A stretch of DNA of 28,486 nt from JAYEJW01 sp034716535 (GCA_034716535.1 JAYEJW010000479.1:1-28486), one strand, 5' to 3'. Shown: positions 1 through 9,546, counted from the stretch's first letter. Notes: generated by a model from the letters alone, not told the origin. Numbers and translations are program-made.

Positions 1-17
1 GGAGTCCAGGCGGCCGA

Positions 18-1937
<1,920 letters not shown>

Positions 1938-2019
1938 GGCATGTGTCCTCTAAAATTCTGCGAAACGCGGCGTTCAGGCCTTGTTCGAGCGAGACGCGGG
2001 GATAATCGCGCCCAACTTA

Positions 2020-2637
2020 CTATAAAGAAAAGCCCTTCGCCACAAGATAGAGCTCCCGGCTCTTTGGGCGCGAAGACTTGGGCTTGCGGCTCGCAACCCG
2101 GGAAAACGACCCGCGCATCTCCTTCAAATAGGTATCGAAGCCCTCGCCCTGGAAAATTTTGACCACCAGCGTCCCCCCGGGTTTCAGTACCTGCCGGGCC
2201 AGATCCAAGGCCAGCTCGCAGAGATAGATCATGCGGGGTTGGTCCGCCGCTGTCCCGCTGACGTTCGGGGCCATGTCGGACAGGACGACATCCACCGGCT
2301 CGCCACCAAGGGCCTCCTGCAGACGTTGGAGCGGCTCGTCCTCCCGGAAGTCGCCGTGGATGAAGGTCACCTGCGGAATGGGTTCCATGGGCAGAATATC
2401 AAGGGCAACCACACGGCCCTTGGCCCCCACGATACGCTTAGCCGCCTGACTCCAACCGCCTGGCGCCGCCCCCAGGTCCACTACTCGCATCCCTGATGCC
2501 AGCACCCGGTCCTTCTCCTGGATTTCCAGCAGCTTGTACACGGCCCGGGAGCGGTAGCCCTCCTGCTGGGCGCGCTTAACGTACTCGTCTCTGAGATGCC
2601 GGTCGAGCCAGCGCCGGCTGCTCTTGGTCTTGGCCAT
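2020..2637 (-). CDS. rlmE: 23S rRNA 2'-O-ribose methyltransferase RlmE (FtsJ/RrmJ)
   Basis: Cytosolic enzyme that methylates the 2'-OH of U2552 in 23S rRNA late in large-subunit assembly, using S-adenosylmethionine. The 205-residue length matches the family. The SAM-binding motif VVDLGAAPGGWSQ lies at about 52-64. The K-D-K-E catalytic tetrad can be placed at Lys35, Asp121 (LSDMAPN), Lys160 (VVKIFQGEG) and Glu195. The ATG at 2637 gives a standard MAKTKSSRRW start with a Lys/Arg-rich RNA-binding N terminus. It lies about 80 bases upstream of ftsH copy 1 on the same strand, so co-transcription is likely; rlmE-ftsH is a heat-shock operon in E. coli. The usual divergent neighbour yhbY is missing; two small envelope genes sit upstream instead. 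Confidence 0.97.
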   Translation of the reverse strand: MAKTKSSRRWLDRHLRDEYVKRAQQEGYRSRAVYKLLEIQEKDRVLASGMRVVDLGAAPGGWSQAAKRIVGAKGRVVALDILPMEPIPQVTFIHGDFREDEPLQRLQEALGGEPVDVVLSDMAPNVSGTAADQPRMIYLCELALDLARQVLKPGGTLVVKIFQGEGFDTYLKEMRGSFSRVASRKPKSSRPKSRELYLVAKGFSL

Positions 2638-2704
2638 CGTTCAGTCCGCCGTTCTCAGGCACCGGAAGCGTGCTGTCGTACCTGCGCCCGGGTCGCCGGT
2701 GACG

Positions 2705-3058
2705 TCACTCTTGAGTATCCGGCTCGATGACGCAGCCGTGGGCCAGCCTGAAAACGTAGGTCCCACCCGGAGACACCCGGATCGTCCTCGCGCAGTTGTA
2801 CAGGCCGAGCTCGTATGCGAACGCGTGTTCCCCGGCGGGAAGCTCGAAGCTCGAACCTTCCCCGGGGCGAAGGCGGGTGATCGGCTGTCCGTCGACCGAG
2901 AAGAACATCGGGAACACGCTGTCCTGCGACGAGGGCTCGCGGTGGACCGTAACGTTCGCCGGCGGTCCGCTGTCGCGAGGCGGGTCCGTTGCGCATCCGG
3001 CCAGGAGGAGCAGCACACACGCCCAGTGGGGCCTGATCGAGTTTCCCTCAGCACGCAT
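2705..3058 (-). CDS. small predicted lipoprotein (117 aa), family not recognised
   Basis: Predicted outer-envelope lipoprotein of unknown function. Residues 13-21 are a hydrophobic run ending in a lipobox (L-L-A-G before Cys22), followed by a short Pro/Asp-rich linker. The rest reads as a small beta-rich domain: FFSVDGQPITRL, then PAGEHAFAYELGLYNCARTI and GGTYVFRLAHGCVIEP. This resembles small periplasmic domains of the kind 'parameter, x-LxPGxH, Y.F.ap.C', but I cannot name a family. Two further cysteines (in YNCAR and HGCVI) could form a disulfide. The ATG at 3058 lies inside the last codons of the upstream cysteine-rich gene (11-base overlap), which suggests translational coupling and a shared role. 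The stop is 67 bases before rlmE, so read-through into rlmE-ftsH is possible. Confidence 0.75.
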   Translation of the reverse strand: MRAEGNSIRPHWACVLLLLAGCATDPPRDSGPPANVTVHREPSSQDSVFPMFFSVDGQPITRLRPGEGSSFELPAGEHAFAYELGLYNCARTIRVSPGGTYVFRLAHGCVIEPDTQE

Positions 3059-3323
3059 CGCTGCAGATCCGAAAACTCTCTTCGCAATCCTGCATGCAGG
3101 CGCTCACGGGGACATCTGGGATGTCGAAGTGCCGCTCGTCCGCCCGAGCCTCGGTCTCGCCGCATTGTCGTTTGCAGCTCTCAAGGACCGCCTCGCACCC
3201 GGCGATGCAGGACTGCTTCGAAACCAGCGAGCTCGGATCCGCAAGGTCTACCTCAGGGGACCCGCCTTGCGCGTAGGACGCTAGTGATATGAGCGCAAGA
3301 GAGAAGAGTGCAATCGCTTTCAC
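3048..3323 (-). CDS. secreted cysteine-rich miniprotein with two C-x3-C-x6-C-x3-C modules (91 aa)
   Basis: Small exported protein of unknown function. A GTG start at 3323 is preceded by GGAGG eight bases upstream, a strong ribosome site. The first 18 residues form a clear signal peptide (KAIALFSLALISLASYA, cleavage before QGG). The mature part holds eight cysteines in two modules of identical spacing: CIAGCEAVLESCKRQC at about 39-54 and CMQDCEESFRICSDAC at about 76-91. An acidic, Pro-containing linker joins them. Twin CX3C helices like this usually pair by disulfides into a helical hairpin, as in eukaryotic small Tim proteins, though there the central spacing is longer. The last cysteine is the final residue. 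It overlaps the lipoprotein gene downstream, so the two probably act together in the periplasm. Possible roles are redox, metal binding or structural; none is shown. Confidence 0.8.
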   Translation of the reverse strand: MKAIALFSLALISLASYAQGGSPEVDLADPSSLVSKQSCIAGCEAVLESCKRQCGETEARADERHFDIPDVPVSACMQDCEESFRICSDAC

Positions 3324-3479
3324 TTGGCGAACCTCCGCATAGTTCCTCGACTTTTCCGTGATGGCCGAACCACACCGCTCAGGTGCGGATTGACGCCTAT
3401 CATCTCATGTCTTGCCCGTTTCCTGGCAAACTGGCATCAGTCTGGGGTTTTTTTCACATCAACAGAGGGAGACGGGAGC

Positions 3480-5459
3480 TTGACCACATGTGCAGATGAG
3501 GAGCGCGTGCCCTCTACCGGGAGGATTGCGACGCGCAGACAATGGATCGCCGCCGGCCTTTTCGCCCTGGCCGCGCTCTACATGGCCTCGGTGGTCCCCA
3601 CAGTGGAGATCGCCTGGGTGAGCGCCATCCTGCTGTTCACCATCTACCTGTTCGCCTTCGAGGTGGTCGGCGTGGACGTGGCGGCGATCGCCATCATGGT
3701 CCTGCTGGGCCTCACTTCTCTCGTGGCACCGCTGATGGGCCTGGGCCAGGGCCTGGTCGACACCAAGCACCTGTTTGACGGATTTGCCTCCAACGCGGTC
3801 ATCTCCATCATCGCCGTGATGATCATCGGCGCCGGGCTGGACAAAACCGGCATCATGACCAAGGTGTCTGCGTTCATTCTCAAGGTGGGCGGCACTACCG
3901 AGCAGCGGATCATCCCCATCATTTCGAGCACGGTGGGGATCATCTCCTCCTTCATGCAGAACGTCGGTGCAGCAGCCCTTTTCCTTCCGGTGGTCAGCCG
4001 CATCTCAGCGCGCTCCGGCATCCCCATGTCGCGCCTGCTCATGCCCATGGGCTTCTGCGCCATCCTCGGTGGCACCGTGACCCTGGTCGGCTCCTCGCCC
4101 CTGATCCTCCTGAACGACCTGATCCTCACCTCCAACAAGGCCCTGCCCGCCGAGCAGCAGATGGAGACCTGGGGACTGTTCTCTGTCACCCCGGTGGGCC
4201 TGGCCTTGGTGGCTGCGGGTATCGTCTATTTCCTGCTGGCCGGCCGCTACGTCCTGCCCACGACCAAGAGCGAAGGCGCCAAGGCCGCCGACACGGAGCA
4301 GTATCTCCGGGACACCTATGGATTCCGCTACTGCATGAAGGAGATGGTGGTCCCCAAGGACAGCGCCTTGGTGGGTAGGCCGCTTTTCGACGTGGAGCAC
4401 GACGACCGGGTGCGTGTGGTGGCCATGCTGCGCGGTGACGACCTGCGAATCGGACGCAACAGTCTGGCCGGCGATGTGTCGTTCGAAGCCAATTGCGTGG
4501 TCGGCGTCGTCGCCTCCCCGGGTCACTGCAAGGAGTTTGCGCGGCATTTCGGTCTGGAAGTGCACGAGCAGCTCGAGGCCTTCGGCGACGCCCTGGCCCC
4601 CACCAAGGCCGGCATCGCGGAGGTGGTCATTCCGCCGGGCTCCCAGCTCATCGGCAAAAGCGCCCGCGACGTGTGGATGCGTAAGACCTACGGGCTGTCC
4701 GTGCTGGCCCTGCACCGCGGGGGCGAGACCCTGCGCAAAGGGGAAGGCATCCGCGACCTGCCACTTCAGGCCGGGGATACCCTCCTCGGGCACATTGCCT
4801 GGGACGCCCTGGTCCGCCTGGAGAAGGACCGGAACTTCGTGGTGGTGACGACGGAGTACCCGCGCGAGGAGCTGCGCCCGTGCAAGGTGGGCGCGGCCGC
4901 AATCTTCTTCGCCATCGCCCTGTGTTTGGTGCTGTTCACCGATCTGCGCCTGTCCGTTGCCCTGCTCACCGGCGCCATGGGGATGATACTGTCGCGGGTG
5001 CTGACCGTCGAGGAGGCCTACGAGGCGGTGAGCTGGAAGACCGTCTTCCTGCTCGCCTCCCTGATCCCGCTAGGGCTGGCAGTGGAGACCAGCGGCACCG
5101 CCAAGTGGATCGCCGAGCAGGTGTTGTCCGTCGTCGGCGACATGCCGGCCTGGGTCATCCAGGCATCGGTCGCTGCGCTGGCCACCTTTTTCACACTGGT
5201 CATGTCCAACGTGGGTGCCACCGTGCTGTTGGTGCCCCTGGCGGTCAACATCGCTATCGGGGTTGGAGCGGACCCGGCCGTCTACGCCCTGACCGTGGCC
5301 ATCGCCACTTCAAACTCCTTCCTCATCCCCACTCACCAAGTCAATGCGCTCATCATGGGTCCGGGCGGCTACCGGGTCCCGGACTTCATGCGCGCGGGCG
5401 GCATCATGACGGTGCTGTTCCTGGTCGTGATGATGCTCATGATGAACCTTGTGTTCTAA
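3480..5459 (+). CDS. SLC13/DASS-type anion symporter with two internal RCK_C (TrkA-C) domains
   Basis: Inner-membrane permease of the divalent-anion:sodium symporter type; likely substrates are sulfate, dicarboxylates or related anions, and specificity cannot be read from sequence. In the 659-residue form, membrane segments occupy about 20-260 and 468-659, each half with a family motif: MQNVGAAALFLP near 159-170 and SNVGATVLLVPLAVN plus ATSNSFLIPTHQVN in the second half. Between them lie two soluble RCK_C-like domains (about 286-355 and 375-450), expected to bind a nucleotide or ligand that gates transport. The open frame extends to an ATG at 3324, but that abuts the divergent gene and encodes non-membrane sequence. 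I chose the TTG at 3480, which has GAGGGAGACGGGAG upstream. No neighbouring gene suggests a substrate. Confidence 0.85.
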   Translation: MTTCADEERVPSTGRIATRRQWIAAGLFALAALYMASVVPTVEIAWVSAILLFTIYLFAFEVVGVDVAAIAIMVLLGLTSLVAPLMGLGQGLVDTKHLFDGFASNAVISIIAVMIIGAGLDKTGIMTKVSAFILKVGGTTEQRIIPIISSTVGIISSFMQNVGAAALFLPVVSRISARSGIPMSRLLMPMGFCAILGGTVTLVGSSPLILLNDLILTSNKALPAEQQMETWGLFSVTPVGLALVAAGIVYFLLAGRYVLPTTKSEGAKAADTEQYLRDTYGFRYCMKEMVVPKDSALVGRPLFDVEHDDRVRVVAMLRGDDLRIGRNSLAGDVSFEANCVVGVVASPGHCKEFARHFGLEVHEQLEAFGDALAPTKAGIAEVVIPPGSQLIGKSARDVWMRKTYGLSVLALHRGGETLRKGEGIRDLPLQAGDTLLGHIAWDALVRLEKDRNFVVVTTEYPREELRPCKVGAAAIFFAIALCLVLFTDLRLSVALLTGAMGMILSRVLTVEEAYEAVSWKTVFLLASLIPLGLAVETSGTAKWIAEQVLSVVGDMPAWVIQASVAALATFFTLVMSNVGATVLLVPLAVNIAIGVGADPAVYALTVAIATSNSFLIPTHQVNALIMGPGGYRVPDFMRAGGIMTVLFLVVMMLMMNLVF

Positions 5460-5681
5460 AGGAAATCCAACTCCCTCCGCCGAAGCCCCTGCTCTTCCTC
5501 ATCCTCCGGCAAGCCCTCGGTTGGGGTTCAACACGGTTCAGCGAACAGTCCTTCGGCCGCTTGGGCCGCCGCTGCGGGGAAACTGCGGGACCTGGGCAGT
5601 CCGGGTGGGGCTTTTTCGTCAGGGAAGACAGCAGGTCCTTGACGAACAACGAAACGCCGCTCACCAAGCCACCGCGACGAG

Positions 5682-5712
5682 GCGGAATATCGGCTATACT
5701 GAAATGCGGAAT
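5682..5712 (+). promoter_or_regulatory. putative promoter/operator of the AbrB-PIN operon
   Basis: A good -10 box TATACT (5695-5700) lies 30 bases before the antitoxin ATG. It is flanked by two direct copies of GCGGAAT, at 5682-5688 and 5706-5712, 24 bases apart. Repeated half-sites around a -10 box suit autorepression by an AbrB-fold antitoxin, which is the usual regulation of such operons. I see no convincing -35 box at the right distance. The rest of 5460-5681 contains no gene I can support. Confidence 0.4.
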
Positions 5713-5730
5713 TGCCATGAGTAAGCAGCC

Positions 5731-5976
5731 ATGCAAGAGAACCTCGTTGTTTCAGGCCGCGGCCAGATCACCTTGCCCGCCGCGTTGCGCAAACGCTTTG
5801 GAATACGCCCGGGCGATGTCGTCATCATGGAGGACCGAGATGGTGAAATCGTCCTGAAACCCGCCGCAGTGCTGGAGATCGAGGTCTACACCGACGAGCA
5901 GATCTCACAGTGGGACGAGGAGGATCGTCTCGAGCCCGACGAACGGAAAGGCATTTTGCGGCGATTGGGCGCCTAG
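5731..5976 (+). CDS. AbrB/MazE/SpoVT-type antitoxin
   Basis: DNA-binding antitoxin of a type II toxin-antitoxin pair. The 81 residues begin with a swapped-hairpin AbrB domain (about 3-46: VSGRGQITLPAALRKRFGIRPGD, then IVLKP). A charged C-terminal tail (YTDEQISQWDEEDRL) is the expected toxin-binding part. The PIN gene follows after two bases, so the two are co-translated. It should neutralise the PIN toxin and repress its own promoter at 5682-5712. The start at 5731 has only a weak ribosome site. Family is clear; specificity is unknown. Confidence 0.9.
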   Translation: MQENLVVSGRGQITLPAALRKRFGIRPGDVVIMEDRDGEIVLKPAAVLEIEVYTDEQISQWDEEDRLEPDERKGILRRLGA

Positions 5977-5978
5977 TA

Positions 5979-6389
5979 GTGAAACGCCTGTTTCTTGACG
6001 CCAACGTATTGTTTACGGCCACCCACAACCCGAAGGGAAAGGCCGCGCTGGTTATAGAGTTGGCAAGCTCGGGCTACTGGGATGTCATCACCTCGGCATA
6101 CGCCGTGGAGGAGGCGCGGCGAAACCTGTTACGTAAGTTTCCGCGGCACCTCCACGCGTTCGAAGCTCTGCTGGTGCCCATCCGAGTGACGCCTTCGCCC
6201 AGAGGCCTGGATTGCCCACTCCCTCTGCGCGACAAGGACCGCCCCATATTCGAGGCGCCCCTTGCCTATGACGCCACCCATTTGCTGACGGGAGACCTTA
6301 GAGATTTCGGCCCTTTCATGAACAACCCGGAGCATACACGGGGCGTTGTGATTCAAACCGTTGCCGAGTTCTTGCAGGGAATCGAGTAA
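5979..6389 (+). CDS. PIN-domain ribonuclease toxin (VapC-like)
   Basis: Predicted Mg2+-dependent ribonuclease toxin that would cleave RNA when freed from the AbrB-type partner. The GTG at 5979, two bases after the antitoxin stop, gives 136 residues starting VKRLFLDANVLF; the open frame continues upstream only as a shadow of the antitoxin gene. PIN acidic residues are visible: Asp7 in FLDANV, the Glu pair in AVEEARRNL, Asp residues in LRDKDRPIFEAP, and the late TGDLRDFG. The fold continues to a helical end (VIQTVAEFLQGIE). It is intact and complete. The pair sits at the left edge of an accessory pocket that also holds gene remnants and an AAA ATPase, typical of laterally acquired modules. Confidence 0.88.
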   Translation: MKRLFLDANVLFTATHNPKGKAALVIELASSGYWDVITSAYAVEEARRNLLRKFPRHLHAFEALLVPIRVTPSPRGLDCPLPLRDKDRPIFEAPLAYDATHLLTGDLRDFGPFMNNPEHTRGVVIQTVAEFLQGIE

Positions 6390-6459
6390 CACCTATCTGA
6401 CGACGGGATCTACTCGTGAAAACCCAGAAAAAGTGTGGTTCACCCACCCGAAAACGTCT

Positions 6460-6603
6460 TCAATAGACTTCCAGATCCACATCCTCGAACAACCGCGCAC
6501 GTGCCGCCGCCGAGCTCGCCTGCGCCGCGGAATCCACCAGGGCCAGGGCCTTGGTCAGGTGCGGAGCCAACAGGCCCAGGAGTCCGTCGTCCCGGAGGAT
6601 GCG
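6460..6603 (-). pseudogene. decayed 3' end of an unidentified gene
   Basis: On the minus strand, 47 sense codons read as protein-like sequence, with segments GLLGLLAPHLTKALALVDSA and AARARLFEDVDLEVY, and end at a TGA at 6460-6462. Directly upstream in frame is a TAA (6604-6606), and the stretch has no ATG. I read it as the C-terminal tail of a gene whose front was lost. The parent family is not recognised. The remaining bases of 6390-6656 show nothing I can support. Confidence 0.35.
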
Positions 6604-6656
6604 TTACTCTAGCGCTACTCCGCACTGGACGATAGGATTTGCTGCGCTCCCCCGGC

Positions 6657-7874
6657 CTACGGGTCAGCCGCTGCCGGCCTTCTCTCTACCCCCCTTTGGT
6701 CAGGATAAAGACGGCTGAGAAACTCACTTAACGGCGATACGGTGGTCCGCCGGTCCAGCGGATAATTCTCCTCCACCGGTGCGATCACCCATGCCTCATT
6801 GATGCCAAGGTCGTCCAATGCCGCGCGAAAGCCCTTGCCCAGGGTCGGGGCGGTCGAAGTCTTACACTCGACGGCAATGCGCCTGCCGCCGCGGGACAGG
6901 ATCAAGTCGATCTCGACGCCGGAGGCGGTGCGATAAAAGCTCGGCCGCCAGCGGGGCATCGCACCGATCGTCGCCTCCACCACCAACCCTTCCCACGAGG
7001 CACCGAACACTGGGTGCCCGAACAGGGCTTCCTGGTCCTCGATCTCAAGCAGGGAATGCAGAATCCCCGAGTCCCGGATATACACCTTTGGCGATTTAAC
7101 CAAGCGCTTTTTGACGTTGGCCTCCAGCGGTTCCAATGTCCGCACCATGAAGGTCCGGGTGAGCAGATCGACGTACGTGCGAACTGTCGTGTGACTAACA
7201 CCGAGTGATGCCCCCAGTTTGGAGCTGTTGAGAGTCTGTCCGTGGCAATGGGCTAGCATGCGCCACAAACGGTGCAGTGCGGCGGCGGGAATGTTGAAGC
7301 CCAGTTGCGGAATGTCCCGCTCGAGAAAGGTCTGAATGAAGCTCTCGCGCCAGCGGTAACTGGCCTCGTCGCCGGCCGCGAGCAGACTGCGCGGAAACCC
7401 CCCCCGCAGCCACAGCCGAAAAAGCGGGTCGTCGAGTGTCGAGGCAACCTCCGGTAGCTGAAACGGGGTGAGCTCGACCAGCGCGAGACGTCCGGCCAGG
7501 GATTCGGAACCTTGGCGTATCAGGTCGCGCGATGCCGACCCGAGCACGAGAAACTGGCCGTTGCGCCCCACTTCGTCAATCAGGCCGCGCAGGACCGGAA
7601 ACAGCTCCGGCAGCCATTGGACCTCGTCAAGGCAGAACAATGTAGGGCCTCGACGCGCGAGCTGTGCGCGGAAATAGAGCTCTGGGTCCTGCAGCTTGCG
7701 GCGCTCCGACGGCAGTTCCAGGTCCAGATAGAGCACGTCCGAACGCTGACCGACCAACTCCCGCGCCAACGTCGTCTTGCCGCACTGGCGTGGCCCGAGC
7801 AGCGCAACAGCGGGAAACTCGTCAAGCCGTGCGAGCACGACTCGGGTCTGTAGGCGTGACAATAAACCTTGCAT
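6657..7874 (-). CDS. AAA-family ATPase with DUF4143 C-terminal domain
   Basis: Member of the large AAA_14/DUF4143 family, common in bacteria and archaea and without a firmly known role. The 405 residues show Walker A GPRQCGKT at 27-34, Walker B TLFCLDEVQW at 78-87 and a sensor-like GSASRDL at 112-118. A winged-helix region follows at about 195-245 (LGVSHTTVRTYVDLL). The C-terminal restriction-endonuclease-like fold has Glu300, Asp323 and the E-x-K pair at 336/338 (AVECKTS), so nuclease residues look preserved. The ATG at 7874 has no Shine-Dalgarno sequence; a possible promoter places the transcript start almost at the ATG. It stands alone between two gene remnants, consistent with insertion as a single mobile cargo gene. 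Function could be defence, toxin-like or regulatory; unproven. Confidence 0.9.
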   Translation of the reverse strand: MQGLLSRLQTRVVLARLDEFPAVALLGPRQCGKTTLARELVGQRSDVLYLDLELPSERRKLQDPELYFRAQLARRGPTLFCLDEVQWLPELFPVLRGLIDEVGRNGQFLVLGSASRDLIRQGSESLAGRLALVELTPFQLPEVASTLDDPLFRLWLRGGFPRSLLAAGDEASYRWRESFIQTFLERDIPQLGFNIPAAALHRLWRMLAHCHGQTLNSSKLGASLGVSHTTVRTYVDLLTRTFMVRTLEPLEANVKKRLVKSPKVYIRDSGILHSLLEIEDQEALFGHPVFGASWEGLVVEATIGAMPRWRPSFYRTASGVEIDLILSRGGRRIAVECKTSTAPTLGKGFRAALDDLGINEAWVIAPVEENYPLDRRTTVSPLSEFLSRLYPDQRGVERRPAAADP

Positions 7875-7895
7875 ATTGAAACTCTAGCTTTCAAT
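7875..7895 (-). promoter_or_regulatory. inverted repeat and possible promoter just upstream of the DUF4143 ATPase gene
   Basis: Arms ATTGAAA (7875-7881) and TTTCAAT (7889-7895) form a perfect 7-bp inverted repeat with a 7-base centre, touching the ATPase start codon. Read on the minus strand, TAGAGT within it can serve as a -10 box, with TTGTAA 17 bases upstream as the -35. Initiation would then fall at or near the ATG, giving a leaderless or nearly leaderless mRNA, in keeping with the missing ribosome site. This is an inference from spacing only. Confidence 0.35.
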
Positions 7896-8200
7896 CAGCA
7901 AAGTTACAACGCTCTCTCCGCGGAGGTATACCCGCCGCAGATGGGTCTTTCGGAAAGCAGCGCGCGCTCTGCGTGCCCCAGGGCAAGGACCCGTCGGCCG
8001 CGCAAGCGGCTTGTTGCGCCGGTGACGAGTCCTGGGCCGATTGCGCGTCGGGAACGCTCGACCCCGACGCGTTCATGCAACTCCTGTCGCAGGCGGGATT
8101 CGCGAGCGTCGAACCGGTCGCCCTGACCGGCTATCGAACCGCCGCCCACACGACCGGTGCCCTGTTTCGCGCGCTGACATACTTACCGGCTTGTCGATGA
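7880..8200 (+). pseudogene. 3' remnant of a class I SAM methyltransferase (ArsM/UbiE-like)
   Basis: The plus strand is open from 7880 to a TGA at 8198-8200. The clearest coding part begins near 7973 (a GTG) and includes DPSAAQAACCAGDESWADCA and GTLDPDAFMQLLSQAGFASV. The pattern W-x-x-C-x-x-G-x-L-x-x-x-x-x-x-x-L-x-x-A-G-F matches the C-terminal region of arsenite-methyltransferase-like and related SAM enzymes. All SAM-binding motifs are missing because the frame closes at 7877-7879, at the ATPase gene boundary. The simplest reading is that insertion of the ATPase gene, or a deletion, removed the front of the methyltransferase gene. A short independent protein starting at 7973 is possible but less likely. 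Confidence 0.5.
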
Positions 8201-8256
8201 GTGGGACAGAAGGTCTCGCCAGCGGCAGTCACCAGGGTCTGCTAGCCTTTGGTTAG

Positions 8257-8272
8257 GCGAGCGCTTGCTCGC
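8257..8272 (+). other. short perfect hairpin ahead of threonine ammonia-lyase
   Basis: GCGAGC (8257-8262) and GCTCGC (8267-8272) pair perfectly around a 4-base loop, 26 bases before the ATG at 8299. No T-run follows, so it is not an intrinsic terminator. It may lie in the 5' untranslated region of the lyase gene and affect translation or mRNA stability. The remaining bases from 8201 to 8298 hold no gene. Confidence 0.35.
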
Positions 8273-8298
8273 GCAACTGCTGGTTTCGGAAACTGCGC

Positions 8299-9546
8299 AT
8301 GCCGCCGGCCGAGAGCAATAACTCTGACGCGCCCCTTGGCCTGGAAGACGTTCGGTCGGCGGCCGACATCCTTCGCGGCCATATCGTCGACACTCCCTGC
8401 ATCCGCTCAGCGACCCTCTCGGACATCACGGGCGCAGACGTCACCCTGAAGCTTGAAAACCTCCAGTTCACCGGCTCCTTCAAGGACCGGGGTGCCCTTG
8501 TCAGGCTTACCGCTCTGAGCGAGCAGGAGCGCGCTCGTGGCGTCATCGCCATGTCCGCCGGCAACCACGCGCAGTCCGTCGCCTACCATGCTCAGCGGCT
8601 AGGCATCCCGGCGGTGATCGTCATGCCGCAGTTCACCCCGAACATCAAAGTGGAACGTACGCGGGCCTTCGGCGCCCAGGTGGAGCTCCACGGAGAGAGC
8701 CTCTCGGAGGCCGGCGTCCGGGCGGCGCAGATTGCCGAGCAACGCGACCTCGTCTTTGTACATCCCTATGACGACTTGGCGGTGATCGCCGGCCAGGGCA
8801 CGATCGCCCTGGAGATGCTCACGGAGGCACCGGAGCTCGAAGTGCTGGTGATCCCCGTGGGCGGCGGTGGTCTCATTTCCGGCATGGCCACCGCCGCCAA
8901 GGGACTACGGCCCGACCTCGAGATCGTGGGCGTGGAGACGGCGCTCTACCCCTCGATGGCGCGGGCCCTGGAGGAGCGGCCTGCGGAGTTCGGCCCCTAC
9001 ACCATCGCGGAGGGTATTGCCGTAAAGCAACCGGGACACTACACGCTGGACGTGATCCGCCGCCTTGTGGACCGTATCCTGCTTGTGGACGAGGCCAGTA
9101 TCGAAGAGGCCGTCCTACTTTTGCTGGAGGTGGAGAAGACGGTGGCGGAGGGCGCGGGCGCGGTGCCGCTGGCTGCCCTGCGCAGCTATCCGGAGCAGTT
9201 CAAAGGACGCCGCGTGGGACTGGTGATCTCGGGGGGTAACGTCGACCTTCCGGTGCTCTCCTCCATCATCCAGCGCGGGTTGGTACGCAGCGGTCGCCTG
9301 GCGCGCCTCACGCTGGAGATCCGCGATGTGCCCGGAGAGTTGGCCAAGACCGCCGACCTGATCGGCCGGCTCGGTGCGAATATCGTTCAGGTGCTGCACC
9401 AGCGCATCTTTACCGAGCTGCCGCTGCAGAACACGGAGGTGCAGTTTGTGCTCCAGACTCGCGGCCCGAGCCACCTCAAGGAGTTGCTCGCAACCCTGCG
9501 CAAGGCTGGCTACCCGCCGCGCGTCGAGGGGGGAATGGTGCAATGA
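8299..9546 (+). CDS. ilvA: threonine ammonia-lyase, single-ACT form
   Basis: PLP enzyme converting L-threonine to 2-oxobutanoate and ammonia, the entry step to isoleucine or a threonine-catabolic step. In 415 residues, the PLP lysine is Lys62 in GSFKDRGA. The substrate loop SAGNHAQS is at 86-93 and the phosphate-binding glycine loop GGGGLISG at 188-195. SGGNVDLP (311-318) closes the catalytic domain. A single ACT domain (about 335-410, LTLEIRDVPGELAKTADLIG) follows. Length and single ACT match the roughly 400-residue ilvA/tdcB form, not the 510-residue two-ACT IlvA of E. coli, so allosteric behaviour may differ. The ATG at 8299 has GGAAA six bases upstream. It stands alone; no other isoleucine gene is nearby. 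The choice between the ilvA and tdcB names is open. Confidence 0.92.
   Translation: MPPAESNNSDAPLGLEDVRSAADILRGHIVDTPCIRSATLSDITGADVTLKLENLQFTGSFKDRGALVRLTALSEQERARGVIAMSAGNHAQSVAYHAQRLGIPAVIVMPQFTPNIKVERTRAFGAQVELHGESLSEAGVRAAQIAEQRDLVFVHPYDDLAVIAGQGTIALEMLTEAPELEVLVIPVGGGGLISGMATAAKGLRPDLEIVGVETALYPSMARALEERPAEFGPYTIAEGIAVKQPGHYTLDVIRRLVDRILLVDEASIEEAVLLLLEVEKTVAEGAGAVPLAALRSYPEQFKGRRVGLVISGGNVDLPVLSSIIQRGLVRSGRLARLTLEIRDVPGELAKTADLIGRLGANIVQVLHQRIFTELPLQNTEVQFVLQTRGPSHLKELLATLRKAGYPPRVEGGMVQ

Noticed and set aside
3324..3479. N-terminal extension of the SLC13 transporter to ATG 3324
   Set aside because: It abuts the divergent gene's start, has no ribosome site and encodes sequence unlike the family; TTG 3480 fits better.
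5575..5630. possible terminator after the SLC13 gene (GGGGCTTTTT)
   Set aside because: Only a 4-bp GGAC/GTCC stem is available and it is not adjacent to the T-run.
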